Source: Streptomyces halstedii
Lineage (GTDB): Bacteria; Actinomycetota; Actinomycetes; Streptomycetales; Streptomycetaceae
Reading direction: 5' to 3'
Assembly (NCBI GenBank): GCA_000720535.1
Contig: JOAZ01000014.1
Coordinates: 146,254 to 210,253, forward strand
Length of the DNA stretch: 64,000 bases
Shown here one piece after another: positions 16,355-25,150 of this stretch (position 1 is the first letter of the stretch; each line of letters opens with the position of its first letter). A model generated the notes under the pieces. The model searched no databases, was not told the origin of the DNA, and was given only the letters and a program-made list of their open reading frames with translations. The position numbers and the translations under genes are program-made.

Positions 16355-17176
16355 ATGCTCTGGGTCTTGTTCCTCCTGGTCGCATGGGGCGCGGCGGCCG
16401 TCTCCTGCGTTCGGCTCTGCCTCGTCACCGCGGGCGCCGCGCTGCGATCGTCCGACGCCCCGGGTGCCCCCGGTGCTCCCGGCACCCCGCTGCCCCGCGA
16501 TCTCAGCCTGTACGAGACGGCGTTCCTGGCCGGCGGACCGCACCGGGTGGCGGATCTGGCGCTGGTCTCGATGCATCTGCGGCGCCGGCTGCTGCTCGCC
16601 CACACGGGCTGGGCGACGGTCGTCGATCCGGTGGGCCGCGACGAGGTGGAGCGCACCGTGATCCGGGCGATCGGCCCGGAGGGGCAGTCCCGGATAGCGC
16701 CGATACGGGCGGCCGCTGCCGCCGCAGACACCGTGCGCGGGCTCGCGGACCGTCTGGTGGCCGCCGGACTGGCCGTACCGCACGGCACGCGGACCACCCT
16801 GGAGTCGGCCACCCGGGGAGTACGGGGCGCCGCGGTGCTGGTGGTGGTGCTGGCCGCGGTGACCGCGCTGATGCCCGGTCAGGACACGGGCGACGCGGGC
16901 CCGGTTGCCGCGTGGTTCGGGCTGCCGCTGGTACTGACCCTGGGGTGCCTGGCCATCGCCCACGCGGAGAGCAGGCCGTACAGCCCGTGGGCCTCGCCGC
17001 CCGGCCAGCGGTGGCTGGACTCGCTGCCCGCCCCGGCGCACGGCGCGGACCGCGAGATGCTGGCGGCGGTGGCCGTACGGGGGGTGGCGGCGGTGCGGGA
17101 CCCGCGGCTCCGGGCGGCGCTGCTCGGCGGCCGTCCCGCGCGTCTGCCCGGCCGGTCACCGGGCGTGGAGAGCTGA
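16355..17176 (+). CDS. TIGR04222 membrane protein without Cys tail
   Basis: Paralogue of the preceding gene, 273 residues. It shares the N-terminal membrane segment, the SLYETAFLAGGPHRVADLALVSM motif, the DEVERTVIRAIG helix and a pair of later membrane segments (about 152-170 and 185-205), but ends in an Arg/Pro-rich stretch with no Gly/Cys region. It begins 100 bases after the tailed paralogue and probably belongs to the same transcript. A role as a membrane partner or carrier for the modified tail is conceivable; nothing in the sequence fixes it. Confidence 0.82.
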   Translation: MLWVLFLLVAWGAAAVSCVRLCLVTAGAALRSSDAPGAPGAPGTPLPRDLSLYETAFLAGGPHRVADLALVSMHLRRRLLLAHTGWATVVDPVGRDEVERTVIRAIGPEGQSRIAPIRAAAAAADTVRGLADRLVAAGLAVPHGTRTTLESATRGVRGAAVLVVVLAAVTALMPGQDTGDAGPVAAWFGLPLVLTLGCLAIAHAESRPYSPWASPPGQRWLDSLPAPAHGADREMLAAVAVRGVAAVRDPRLRAALLGGRPARLPGRSPGVES

Positions 17177-17489
17177 GACCCGCGACGCGCACCGGAGACG
17201 ACGTGCGCTCCGGGCGGGTGCCGGAGAAAAAAGGGTGCCCCGAAAGACACCCGGAAGGCACCGGGAGGCACCCAGGACGTATGCGTCCCGGGACACATCG
17301 GCCCCGCCCGGCACGAGGCGGCGACCCGCGGGGAGGAATGGCTGACTCCCCCACGGGCCACCGCACTACGCCGGTCAGGGCCGATGTGCTCCCGGAACCG
17401 GACCCGGTGTCGCTGGAACGACGGGCGGCGTCACACGCGCCGTTGCCCGCCAACTGATCTTCCGGGTCGGGGTGGCCGGGAAACGCTGG
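17177..17489. other. Convergent intergenic region with a candidate hairpin and one tiny open frame
   Basis: These 313 bases lie between the TIGR04222 gene and hemQ. The hairpin 17271-17292 (CCCaGGACG, loop TATG, CGTCCcGGG) may act as a terminator for either side. A 39-codon frame at 17338-17457 is preceded by GGGAGGA but with almost no spacing to its ATG, so I do not call it. Otherwise I see nothing. Confidence 0.4.
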
Positions 17490-18203
17490 CTATGCGAGCC
17501 CCGCCACCAGGTCTGCGATCGCCTTCCGGCGGCCGGTGTAGAACGGGACCTCCTCGCGGACGTGCATCCGCGCCTCGGAGCCCCGCAGGTGACGCATCAG
17601 GTCGACGATGCGGTACAGCTCGTCCGCCTCGAAGGCCAGGACCCACTCGTAGTCGCCGAGCGAGAAGGAGGGGACGGTGTTGGCGCGCACGTCCGGGAAG
17701 CCGCGGGCCATCTTGCCGTGGTCCGCGAGCATACGGCGGCGGTCCTCGTCCGGCAGCAGGTACCAGTCGTAGCTGCGCACGAAGGGGTACACGCTGACGT
17801 AGGCGCGCGGCTCCTCGTCGGCGAGGAAGGCCGGCACGTGCGACTTGTTGAACTCGGCCGGGCGGTGCAGGGCCATGTTCGACCAGACCGGCTCCAGCGC
17901 GCGGCCGAGCGAGGTGCGCCGGAAGAGGTTGTAGGCCTCCTGGAGCGCGTCGGAGGTCTCGGCGTGCCACCAGATCATCAGATCGGCGTCGGCCCGCAGA
18001 CCGGAGACGTCGTAGGTGCCGCGGACGGTGACGTCCTTGGAGGCGAGCTGGTCGAACAGCTCCTGGACCTCGTCGGCGTAACCGGCGCGGTCGGCGGGAA
18101 GCACATCTCGCAGCTTGAAGACGGACCACAGCGTGTAGCGGATGACCTCGTTGAGGTCCTTGGCCTTCTTGCCTGCGTTCGGAAGCTTTTCTGGCGCACT
18201 CAT
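17490..18203 (-). CDS. hemQ: Coproheme decarboxylase HemQ (chlorite dismutase family)
   Basis: HemQ converts Fe-coproporphyrin III to haem b in Gram-positive bacteria, the last step of the coproporphyrin-dependent route. The 237-residue protein has the actinobacterial HemQ landmarks: [14 protein letters not shown] at the start, [24 protein letters not shown], the catalytic-tyrosine segment [20 protein letters not shown] near residue 135, [15 protein letters not shown] with the haem-ligating His (about residue 160) and [18 protein letters not shown]. It lies 4 bases downstream of hemY and is certainly cotranscribed with it, so consecutive pathway steps are adjacent. Confidence 0.95.
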   Translation of the reverse strand: MSAPEKLPNAGKKAKDLNEVIRYTLWSVFKLRDVLPADRAGYADEVQELFDQLASKDVTVRGTYDVSGLRADADLMIWWHAETSDALQEAYNLFRRTSLGRALEPVWSNMALHRPAEFNKSHVPAFLADEEPRAYVSVYPFVRSYDWYLLPDEDRRRMLADHGKMARGFPDVRANTVPSFSLGDYEWVLAFEADELYRIVDLMRHLRGSEARMHVREEVPFYTGRRKAIADLVAGLA

Positions 18204-18207
18204 ACGG

Positions 18208-19671
18208 CTATTGTCCCGCCTCGCTCCCGGCGCCCTGAACCCGGGTCGGCGTGGCGGTGATCTCCTCCGCGATCTCGTCCGCCGCCCGCCGGGCGCTCGC
18301 CACGCAGGCGGGGATGCCCACCCCGTCGTAGACCGCCCCGCACACCCGCAGCGCGGGGAGCTTCGCCACCTCCTCGCGGATCCGGGCGACCCGGCCCAGG
18401 TGGCCGACGGGGTACTGGGGCAGGCCGCCGATCCACCGGGTGACCACGGTGTCCACGGGCCGGGCCGTCAGCCCCGTCGCCTCGGCGAGGTCCCTCAGCG
18501 ACACCGCGACGAGCTCGGAGTCCTCGCGGTGCAGGTGGTCCTCCTCGCCGTAGCGGCCGACCGAGGTACGCATCACGAAGAGGTCGGGGGCCGCGTCCGC
18601 GACCCACCGCCACTTGTGGCTGGAGAAGGTGGCGGCCTTGATGGCGCGTCCGTCGACGGGCGGTACGAGGAAGCCGGAGCGGCCCCGCAGCGCCTCGGTC
18701 CCCTCGACGTCGGAGCGCCGGAAGGCCAGGGTGACCAAGGCCATCGAGGCGTACTCCACGGCGGCCAGCTCGACGGAGGCCGCCGGGCACTCGGCGGCGA
18801 GCAGCGTGGACGCGGACCAGGCCGGCGCGGCCATCACCACACCGTCGGCGGCGATCACCCCGGTCTCGGTGCGCACGTCCCAGCCCTGGCCGGTCCGGGT
18901 CAGACCGAGGACGGGGGTGGCGGTACGGATCCGCGCCCCGCCCGCCCGCACGGTGTCGGCCACGGCGTCCGGCAGGGTGCCGACGCCGCCGGCGATGCCC
19001 TGGAACACCGGGCCGGTCAGCTGCCGGGCGGCGGCCCTCTCCTGGACGCGGAGGACGCCGTCGAGCAGCGAGCCGCCCTCCTTCACCACCTCGAAGAGCT
19101 GCGGCACGGCGGCCCGCATCGAGATCCGGTAGGCGTCGCCCGCGTACACCCCGCCGAGCAGCGGCTCCACGAGCCGGTCGACGACCTCGCGGCCGAGCCG
19201 GTCCGCGACGTAGGCGCCGACCGCGACGTCGTCGCCGACGGCGGTCGGGGTGAGGTCGCGCTCCTCGGCGATCCGGGCCAGCCCCTCGGCGGAGAGGAGC
19301 TCGCCGAGTGCCGCCGGATCGCCGGGGACGCCCATGACGTGGCCCTTGGGCATGGGGCGCAGGGCGTCCCGGGTCCAGACCGAGGCGGTGGCGGTGGCGG
19401 GCGGCTGGAGCCGGTCGCCGAGACCGGCGGCGGTGGCCAGCTCCACCGCCTCGGGCCGGCGGGCGAGCATCGACTCGGCCCCGAGGTCCACCCGCGCCCC
19501 GGCGACCTCACCGGTCATCAGCTTGCCGCCGAGCCGCTCGGTCGCCTCCAGGACGGTGACCCGCAGCCCGGTGGCGAGCAGCCGGTGGGCGGCGGCGAGT
19601 CCGGCGATGCCGCCGCCGATGACGACGACATGACCCAGGGGCGAGGTGTCGTGCTGAAGAGAACGCTGCAT
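18208..19671 (-). CDS. hemY: Coproporphyrinogen III oxidase / protoporphyrinogen oxidase HemY (CgoX)
   Basis: FAD-dependent oxidase of 487 residues that removes six electrons from coproporphyrinogen III (HemY of Gram-positives, also called CgoX). The dinucleotide-binding motif [20 protein letters not shown] is at residues 14-33 and the glutamate [14 protein letters not shown] follows; the C-terminal FAD motif is [26 protein letters not shown]. It is upstream of hemQ with a 4-base gap. Expected location is cytoplasm, membrane associated. The start at the ATG 19671 gives about 13 residues before the GxGxxG motif, normal for the family. Confidence 0.93.
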   Translation of the reverse strand: MQRSLQHDTSPLGHVVVIGGGIAGLAAAHRLLATGLRVTVLEATERLGGKLMTGEVAGARVDLGAESMLARRPEAVELATAAGLGDRLQPPATATASVWTRDALRPMPKGHVMGVPGDPAALGELLSAEGLARIAEERDLTPTAVGDDVAVGAYVADRLGREVVDRLVEPLLGGVYAGDAYRISMRAAVPQLFEVVKEGGSLLDGVLRVQERAAARQLTGPVFQGIAGGVGTLPDAVADTVRAGGARIRTATPVLGLTRTGQGWDVRTETGVIAADGVVMAAPAWSASTLLAAECPAASVELAAVEYASMALVTLAFRRSDVEGTEALRGRSGFLVPPVDGRAIKAATFSSHKWRWVADAAPDLFVMRTSVGRYGEEDHLHREDSELVAVSLRDLAEATGLTARPVDTVVTRWIGGLPQYPVGHLGRVARIREEVAKLPALRVCGAVYDGVGIPACVASARRAADEIAEEITATPTRVQGAGSEAGQ

Positions 19672-19799
19672 GGGTCCACTCTCTCAAACCCGGAACGAGT
19701 CCCGAACGTGACCGCTTCGACACCGCGTTCCGGCAACCCGCGCACGGGCCCCGTACGTCGAACGGGCAGCATCGGCAAACGGCCCTGGGGGGACACGAC

Positions 19800-20771
19800 A
19801 TGACCGTCGGACACCACACGCGCGGCAGACCACCCGCCCGCTCCGCGGGACGCCTTCCGCGCGCCGTCCTGGCCGCGGGACTGCTGGCCGTCCTGCTCGG
19901 TACCGGAGCCTGCGGGGCCGGGGACTCCGCCGTCGACCGGGGGACGGCGGCCTCGGACGACAAGGCGGTGGCGTCCGGCGCCGAGAGGGACGGCCCGGCC
20001 GCCGCCCGGCCCGCCGCCGGGGCCACCTCCGAGGCGGCGCCGGACACCGCGGCCGCCGTCCACGTCATCCGTACGGCCACGCTCGACGTCGAGGTCACGA
20101 GCGTGCCCAAGGCGGTCGCGGCGGCACGGGCGACGGCGGAGGGCGCCGGCGGGCTGGTCTCGGAGGAGACCACGGAGCGCCTGGACGGCACCCACGAGAC
20201 GTCGCACCTGGTGCTGCGCGTGCCCCAGGAGCGGTACGAGGGCGTGCTGGACGAGCTGGCGGGGTCGGGCAAGCTCCTGACGCGCACGTCGGCCGCCAAG
20301 GACGTCACGGGGCAGGTCGTCGACGTCGAGAGCCGGATCGCCACCCAGCGTGCGAGCGTGGCCCGGGTCCGCGAGCTGATGGACAAGGCCGGGAGGCTGT
20401 CCGACGTGGTGGCCCTCGAAGGCGAGTTGAGCAGCCGTCAGGCCGACCTGGAGTCGCTGCTGGCCCAGCAGGCCTCCCTGAAGGACCGCACCTCGCTGGC
20501 GACGATCACCCTGGAGCTCAGCGAGCCGTACGCGGACGGCGCGGACCCCGGCGACGAGGACACCGGGTTCCTGGACGCGCTGGGCGGCGGCTGGGACGCC
20601 TTCGTGACGACGCTGCGGTGGATCACGGTGGCGATCGGGGCGACGGCGCCGTTCCTGGCCGCCGTGGCCGTCCTGCTCGTGCTGGGCCGGCTGCTGCGCC
20701 GCCGGCCGCCGCGCCGCCGTACGCAGGACCGGCCTCCGGCACCCGGGGCACAGGCGCCGCCCGCGCCGTGA
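19800..20771 (+). CDS. DUF4349 lipoprotein
   Basis: Membrane-anchored lipoprotein of 323 residues: signal peptide with lipobox LGTGAC (Cys38), an Ala/Asp-rich linker, the DUF4349 domain (HVIRTATLDVEVTSVPKAVAAARATAEGAGG about residue 83, continuing through a coiled-coil-like stretch RVRELMDKAGRLSDVVALEGELSSRQADLESL), one C-terminal membrane helix (about residues 274-303) and a basic tail. DUF4349 proteins are of unknown function; a helical hairpin carrying beta strands on both sides resembles adaptor proteins of efflux systems. GGGGGG upstream of the ATG may act as ribosome binding site. The gene is divergent from hemY. Confidence 0.85.
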   Translation: MTVGHHTRGRPPARSAGRLPRAVLAAGLLAVLLGTGACGAGDSAVDRGTAASDDKAVASGAERDGPAAARPAAGATSEAAPDTAAAVHVIRTATLDVEVTSVPKAVAAARATAEGAGGLVSEETTERLDGTHETSHLVLRVPQERYEGVLDELAGSGKLLTRTSAAKDVTGQVVDVESRIATQRASVARVRELMDKAGRLSDVVALEGELSSRQADLESLLAQQASLKDRTSLATITLELSEPYADGADPGDEDTGFLDALGGGWDAFVTTLRWITVAIGATAPFLAAVAVLLVLGRLLRRRPPRRRTQDRPPAPGAQAPPAP

Positions 20772-20816
20772 GCGCCGTAGCGTGGGCTCCCTGGTCCATC
20801 GACGAAGGGAGCCGGC

Positions 20817-22199
20817 ATGGCGGCGGAGCGACTGGTGGTCATCGGGGGCGACGCGGCGGGGATGTCCGCCGCGTCGCAGGCCCGCAGGCTCAAGGGGCCC
20901 GGCGAGCTGGACATCGTCGCCTTCGAGCGCGGCCGCTTCACCTCGTACTCGGCCTGCGGTGTCCCCTACTGGGTCGGCGGGGACGTCGAGGGTCCGGACG
21001 CCCTGATCGCCCGTACCCCCGAGGAGCACCGGGAGCGGTCCATCGATCTGCGCATGCGCACCGAGGTGACCGGGATCGACGTCGCCGGGCAGCGGGTGCG
21101 GGCCCTGGACCGCGACAGCGGTGAGGCGTACTGGACGGACTTCGACAAGCTGGTGATCGCGACGGGGGCCCGCCCCGTCCGCCCGGAGCTGCCGGGGATC
21201 GACGCCGCAGGGGTGCACGGGGTGCAGACCCTGGACGACGGTCAGGCGCTCCTGGAGACGCTGGAGCGCACCACGGGGCGGCGCGCGGTCGTGGTCGGCG
21301 CGGGCTACATCGGCGTCGAGATGGCCGAGGCGATGCTCAGGCGCGGGTACGAGGTGACGGTGGTCAACCGAGGCGCGCAGCCCATGGCCACCCTCGACCC
21401 CGACATGGGGCGTCTGGTCCACGAGGCGATGGACGGTATGGGCATCACCACGGTGAACGGGGCCTCGGTCACACGGATCCTCACCGGCCCGGACGGCCGG
21501 GTGTCGGCGGTCGCCACCGCCGACGCGACCTATCCGGCGGACGTCGTGGTGCTGGGCATCGGGGTCGAGCCGGAGACCGGCCTGGCCCGCGCGGCCGGTC
21601 TGCCGACCGGTCCGTCCGGCGGGCTGCTGACCGATCTGTCGATGCGGGTGCGCGGCCACCACAACATCTGGGCGGGCGGCGACTGCGTGGAGGTCCTGGA
21701 CCTGGTGGCGGGCCGCACCCGGCACATCGCCCTGGGCACCCACGCCAACAAGCACGGCCAGGTCATCGGCGCGAACGCCGGCGGCGGCTACGGGACGTTC
21801 CCGGGGGTCGTGGGGACGGCGGTGAGCAAGGTCTGCGACCTGGAGATCGGCCGCACCGGGCTGCGCGAGAAGGACGCGGCGGCGGTGGGCCTGCGGTACG
21901 TCACGGCGACGATCGAGTCGACCGGGCGGGCCGGCTACTACCCGGGGGCCCGGCCCATGACCGTGAAGATGATCGCCGAGTACCGCACGGGGCGGCTGCT
22001 CGGCGTGCAGATCGTGGGCCGTGAGGGCGCGGCCAAGCGTGTGGACGTGGCGGCCGTGGCGCTGACCGCCGGGATGACGGTGGAGGCGATGACGGCGCTG
22101 GACCTCGGGTACGCCCCGCCGTTCTCCCCGGTCTGGGATCCGGTGCTGGTGGCGGCGCGCAAGGCCGTCACGGAGGTACGGAAGGCCGGAAGCGCCTGA
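20817..22199 (+). CDS. FAD-dependent pyridine nucleotide-disulfide oxidoreductase (CoA-disulfide reductase/NADH oxidase type)
   Basis: Flavoprotein of 460 residues with the two-dinucleotide-binding fold. The FAD motif is VVIGGDAAGMSAASQARR at residues 6-23, the single active cysteine is in FTSYSACGVPYWVGG (about Cys44), the NAD(P)H motif is AVVVGAGYIGVEMAEAMLRRG, the second FAD segment is HHNIWAGGDCVEVLD and the C-terminal dimerisation domain ends in ALDLGYAPPFSPVWDPV. That pattern fits CoA-disulfide reductase or NADH oxidase/persulfide reductase, and substrate cannot be set further. GAAGGGA lies upstream of the ATG. Some Streptomyces annotations call relatives 'NADH oxidase'; the single-cysteine signature argues against a classical disulfide pair. 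Confidence 0.9.
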   Translation: MAAERLVVIGGDAAGMSAASQARRLKGPGELDIVAFERGRFTSYSACGVPYWVGGDVEGPDALIARTPEEHRERSIDLRMRTEVTGIDVAGQRVRALDRDSGEAYWTDFDKLVIATGARPVRPELPGIDAAGVHGVQTLDDGQALLETLERTTGRRAVVVGAGYIGVEMAEAMLRRGYEVTVVNRGAQPMATLDPDMGRLVHEAMDGMGITTVNGASVTRILTGPDGRVSAVATADATYPADVVVLGIGVEPETGLARAAGLPTGPSGGLLTDLSMRVRGHHNIWAGGDCVEVLDLVAGRTRHIALGTHANKHGQVIGANAGGGYGTFPGVVGTAVSKVCDLEIGRTGLREKDAAAVGLRYVTATIESTGRAGYYPGARPMTVKMIAEYRTGRLLGVQIVGREGAAKRVDVAAVALTAGMTVEAMTALDLGYAPPFSPVWDPVLVAARKAVTEVRKAGSA

Positions 22200-22278
22200 T
22201 CGGACGGCGATTTCCGGCCGAATTCCGGAGCCGCCTGGCCGCCCGGCACGGAAGGCCAGGAGGCCCCGGGGCGCCGGG

Positions 22279-22326
22279 CGCCGGTGGCACCGCGTCCCGT
22301 GGCCCCGGGACGCGGTGTCACCGGCG
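22279..22326. terminator. Strong bidirectional terminator between the FAD enzyme and hemE
   Basis: Arms 22279-22298 and 22307-22326 are complementary over 20 bases with one wobble position, around an 8-base loop. It lies between convergent genes, 5 bases from the hemE stop. Confidence 0.78.
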
Positions 22327-22331
22327 TGCGC

Positions 22332-23402
22332 TCAGCGCGCCGTCCGCTCGTGGACGTACTCCACCAGGCGCGTCAGGGCGTCGGCGTCGGTCGTCGGCAT
22401 GACGCCGTGCCCGAGGTTGAAGATGTGCCCCTCCAGACCGGCGGCGGCGTCGAGCACCTCCCGGGTCTTCGCCTCCACCGTCGCGGTCGGCGCGAAGAGC
22501 ACCGCCGGGTCGAGGTTGCCCTGGAGCGCCTTGCCGGGGCCGACCCGGCGCGCGCCCTCGTCCATGGGGACGCGCCAGTCCACCCCGACGACGTCCGCTC
22601 CGGCCTCGCCCATGAGCCCCAGCAGTTCGCCGGTGCCGACGCCGAAGTGGATGCGCGGGACGCCGTACCCGGCGACCGCGTCGAACACCTTGGCGGAGGC
22701 GGGCAGGACGGAGCGCCGGTAGTCGGCGGGGGCCAGGGCGCCCACCCAGGAGTCGAAGAGCTGGACCGCCGAGGCGCCGGCCTCGATCTGGACCCTGAGG
22801 AACGCCGAGGTGATCTCCGCGAGGCGGTCGAGCAGGTCGGCCCAGAGCTCGGGGTCGCCGTACATCATGGCCTTGGTGCGCTCGTGGTTGCGGGACGGGC
22901 CGCCCTCCACGAGGTAGCTGGCCAGGGTGAACGGCGCCCCCGCGAAACCGATGAGCGGTGTGGCGCCCAGCTCGGCGGTGAGCATGCCGATCGCCTCGGT
23001 GACGTAGGAGACGTCCTCGGGCGTGAGGTCGCGCAGCCGGGCCAGGTCGGCACGGGTGCGGACGGGCTCGGCGATCACCGGGCCGATGCCGGGCTTGATG
23101 TCCAGGTCGATGCCGATGGCCTTGAGCGGTACGACGATGTCGCTGAAGTAGATCGCGGCGTCGACCTTGTGCCGGCGCACCGGCTGGAGCGTGATCTCGG
23201 TGACCAGCTCCGGCATCATGCAGGAGTCGAGCATCGCGATGCCCTCGCGGACCTTCAGGTACTCGGGCAGCGAGCGCCCGGCCTGGCGCATGAACCACAC
23301 CGGGGTGTGCGGCACGGGTTCGCGCCTGCACGCCTTGAGGAAGGCCGACTCATGGGTGGCGGATGTCGTCTGCAGCCCCGAGGGGCCGTGGTTGGCACTC
23401 AC
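22332..23402 (-). CDS. hemE: Uroporphyrinogen decarboxylase HemE
   Basis: HemE removes four carboxyl groups from uroporphyrinogen III to give coproporphyrinogen III, the substrate of the HemY encoded 2.7 kb away. Signature segments are present: [15 protein letters not shown] near the N-terminus, [24 protein letters not shown], the second signature [30 protein letters not shown] and a final [25 protein letters not shown]. The 356-residue length is usual. GTG 23402 ([13 protein letters not shown]) is the likely start; the frame stays open upstream but loses coding character. It is divergent from the DUF3000 gene with 90 bases between. Confidence 0.95.
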   Translation of the reverse strand: MSANHGPSGLQTTSATHESAFLKACRREPVPHTPVWFMRQAGRSLPEYLKVREGIAMLDSCMMPELVTEITLQPVRRHKVDAAIYFSDIVVPLKAIGIDLDIKPGIGPVIAEPVRTRADLARLRDLTPEDVSYVTEAIGMLTAELGATPLIGFAGAPFTLASYLVEGGPSRNHERTKAMMYGDPELWADLLDRLAEITSAFLRVQIEAGASAVQLFDSWVGALAPADYRRSVLPASAKVFDAVAGYGVPRIHFGVGTGELLGLMGEAGADVVGVDWRVPMDEGARRVGPGKALQGNLDPAVLFAPTATVEAKTREVLDAAAGLEGHIFNLGHGVMPTTDADALTRLVEYVHERTAR

Positions 23403-23492
23403 ACCTGGAATCTTCGCATGGAGCGGCAAGGAGCCGACCCGGCCGGGTGTCCTTCCCTGCGCGAGACCCCGGTTCCGCCTACTCTTCCCCGC

Positions 23493-24152
23493 ATGGCTCC
23501 GGCTCAGGGACAATTTTCCGATCATTCCGATGGCGCCGACACCGAGGGGAGCGGGGAGGGCGAGTTGGTCCCGCCCGCGTTCCGGTCGGCGGTCGAAGGG
23601 CTGCGTTCCGCGCACCTGCGCCCCGAACTGGAGGTCGAACCGACACGGCCGCCGCAGCGGCTCGCACCGCACGCGTACGCCCTGGAGGCGGCGGTCGTGG
23701 ACGGTGACGACGATCTCGCCGACGGGCGGCTGGTGCTCCTGCACGATCCGTCCGGGCACGACGCCTGGCAGGGCACGTTCCGGTTGGTGACCCTGGTGCG
23801 GGCGGAGCTGGAGCCGGAGATGGCGGCCGACCCGCTGCTGCCCGAGGTCTGCTGGAGCTGGCTGACGGGGGCGCTGGACGCCCGGGGCCTGTCGTACGGG
23901 GAGGCCGGGGGCACCGTGACACGCGCCGGCTCGCACTACTTCGGCGCGCTGTCCGCGCGCCGTCCGGCGACCCAGATCGAGATCCGCGCCTCCTGGACTC
24001 CGCGCGAGGGGCGCGGCGGTGTCCCGGACGTGGCGGCGCACCTGGCCGCCTGGGGCGATCTGCTCTGCCAGCTGGCCGGGCTGCCGCCGTCGGACGCGAC
24101 CGACGCGGCGGTGGTGACGCTGCCCCAGCGGCGGGGGCCGCAGTTTCCGTAA
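23493..24152 (+). CDS. DUF3000 domain-containing protein
   Basis: Actinobacterial protein of unknown function, 219 residues. After an acidic, disordered N-terminus the conserved domain runs from [16 protein letters not shown] to the end, with the recognisable [48 protein letters not shown] and [17 protein letters not shown]. The ATG at 23493 appears leaderless: TACTCT at 23480-23485 would be the -10 element, placing transcription start at about the ATG. It shares a 90-base divergent promoter region with hemE and ends before a canonical terminator. Confidence 0.88.
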   Translation: MAPAQGQFSDHSDGADTEGSGEGELVPPAFRSAVEGLRSAHLRPELEVEPTRPPQRLAPHAYALEAAVVDGDDDLADGRLVLLHDPSGHDAWQGTFRLVTLVRAELEPEMAADPLLPEVCWSWLTGALDARGLSYGEAGGTVTRAGSHYFGALSARRPATQIEIRASWTPREGRGGVPDVAAHLAAWGDLLCQLAGLPPSDATDAAVVTLPQRRGPQFP

Positions 24153-24169
24153 CGGTGTGTCACTTTCGG

Positions 24170-24202
24170 GAGAGCCGGTCGCACAGGCACCGGCTCTCTT
24201 TT
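24170..24202 (+). terminator. Rho-independent terminator after DUF3000 gene
   Basis: Perfect arms GAGAGCCGGT (24170-24179) and ACCGGCTCTC (24189-24198) with a 9-base loop, followed by TTTT. This is the most classical intrinsic terminator in the window. Confidence 0.88.
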
Positions 24203-24370
24203 CGTACAATCGATCGCCCGTCCGATTTGCCCGAATTGTTACTCACCAAATCGTGATCTTCCTCTAAAGGAGCACGGCTCTGCTGCCGAAGAGGTCAATG
24301 ACCCTTCAAGCACGGTTCGCCCCGGCTGCACCCCCGAGCCGGCCGTCCCGCCACTCCCCCAGGAGGCCTG

Positions 24371-25033
24371 GTGTCCGTTCTCCTTGAGCAGCCCGCAAGC
24401 CTGGTCGCCTACCGCCCGAACAAGCCGACGGCCATGGTCGTCGTGGCCGACCCGCGCGTCCGTTCCACCGTCACCCGCCATCTGTGGGCACTCGGAGTAC
24501 GTGACGTCATCGAGGCGTCGTCCATCGCGGAGGCCCGTCCCCGCGTCGGCAACCCGCGCGACATCTGCGTTGCCGACGTCCACCTGCCCGACGGTTCCGG
24601 GCTGACCCTGCTGTCCGAGACCCGAGCCGCCGGCTGGCCGAACGGCCTGGCCCTGTCCGCCGCCGACGACATCGGCGCCGTGCGCAACGCCCTCGCGGGC
24701 GGCGTCAAGGGCTACGTCGTCACCGGCACCCGCACCAACATCGGCCACCCCGGCCGGCCCGGCATGGCGCCCATCGGCGCCAACGCCGCCCGTATGCACC
24801 GCAGGCCCCCCGGTTCCCCGAGCCACCCGGGCGGCTACCGCGAACTGTCCGGCCGCGAGGTGGAGGTGCTCCGCCTGGTCGCCGAAGGCCAGTCCAACAA
24901 GGCCATCGGCGTCTCGATGGGCCTGTCCGCCCTCACGGTCAAGAGCCACCTCGCCCGCATCGCCCGCAAGCTCGGTACCGGGGACCGCGCCGGAATGGTC
25001 GCCGTCGCCCTGCGCACCGGCATCATCCACTGA
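24371..25033 (+). CDS. Orphan response regulator, LuxR-type DNA-binding domain
   Basis: NarL/LuxR-type regulator of 220 residues. The receiver-like domain has the Asp-containing VADVHLPDGSG (about residue 69), Ser in LALSAADD and Lys in VKGYVV, but the acidic pocket usually made by two acidic residues is only VVVADPRV. A Pro/Gly-rich linker precedes the helix-turn-helix: LSGREVEVLRLVAEGQSNKAIGVSMGLSALTVKSHLARI (about 158-196). AGGAGG is placed before the GTG at 24371. No kinase gene is adjacent; the reduced acidic pocket suggests a phosphorylation-independent or unusual receiver, which is inference. The gene lies downstream of 168 bases that must hold its promoter. Confidence 0.9.
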   Translation: MSVLLEQPASLVAYRPNKPTAMVVVADPRVRSTVTRHLWALGVRDVIEASSIAEARPRVGNPRDICVADVHLPDGSGLTLLSETRAAGWPNGLALSAADDIGAVRNALAGGVKGYVVTGTRTNIGHPGRPGMAPIGANAARMHRRPPGSPSHPGGYRELSGREVEVLRLVAEGQSNKAIGVSMGLSALTVKSHLARIARKLGTGDRAGMVAVALRTGIIH

Positions 25034-25084
25034 CCCGCGCGATCACGCGGGCACCCGCGTGGACGCCCACCCGGCCGGTTCGGG

Positions 25085-25130
25085 TGCGTGGCGTACGCCG
25101 ACGGAACGTTCCGTCGGCGTACGCCACGCA
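25085..25130. repeat. 46-bp perfect palindrome (likely terminator) upstream of ribonuclease D
   Basis: The 23 bases 25085-25107 are exactly reverse-complementary to 25108-25130 with no spacer. In RNA this makes a long hairpin between the LuxR-type gene and the ribonuclease D gene, most simply a terminator. The promoter of the next gene lies right after it (TACCCT at 25139). Confidence 0.85.
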
Positions 25131-25150
25131 TACACGGATACCCTTGGCAC

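Noticed and set aside
17338-17457. A 39-codon frame after GGGAGGA in the hemQ gap
   Set aside because: The spacing between the purine-rich site and the ATG is almost zero, no similarity is recognised and the codon pattern is not distinctive; mentioned only in the gap entry.
23403-24209. Upstream extension of the hemE frame to base 24209
   Set aside because: It would run antisense through the DUF3000 gene; the family N-terminus begins at the GTG at 23402.
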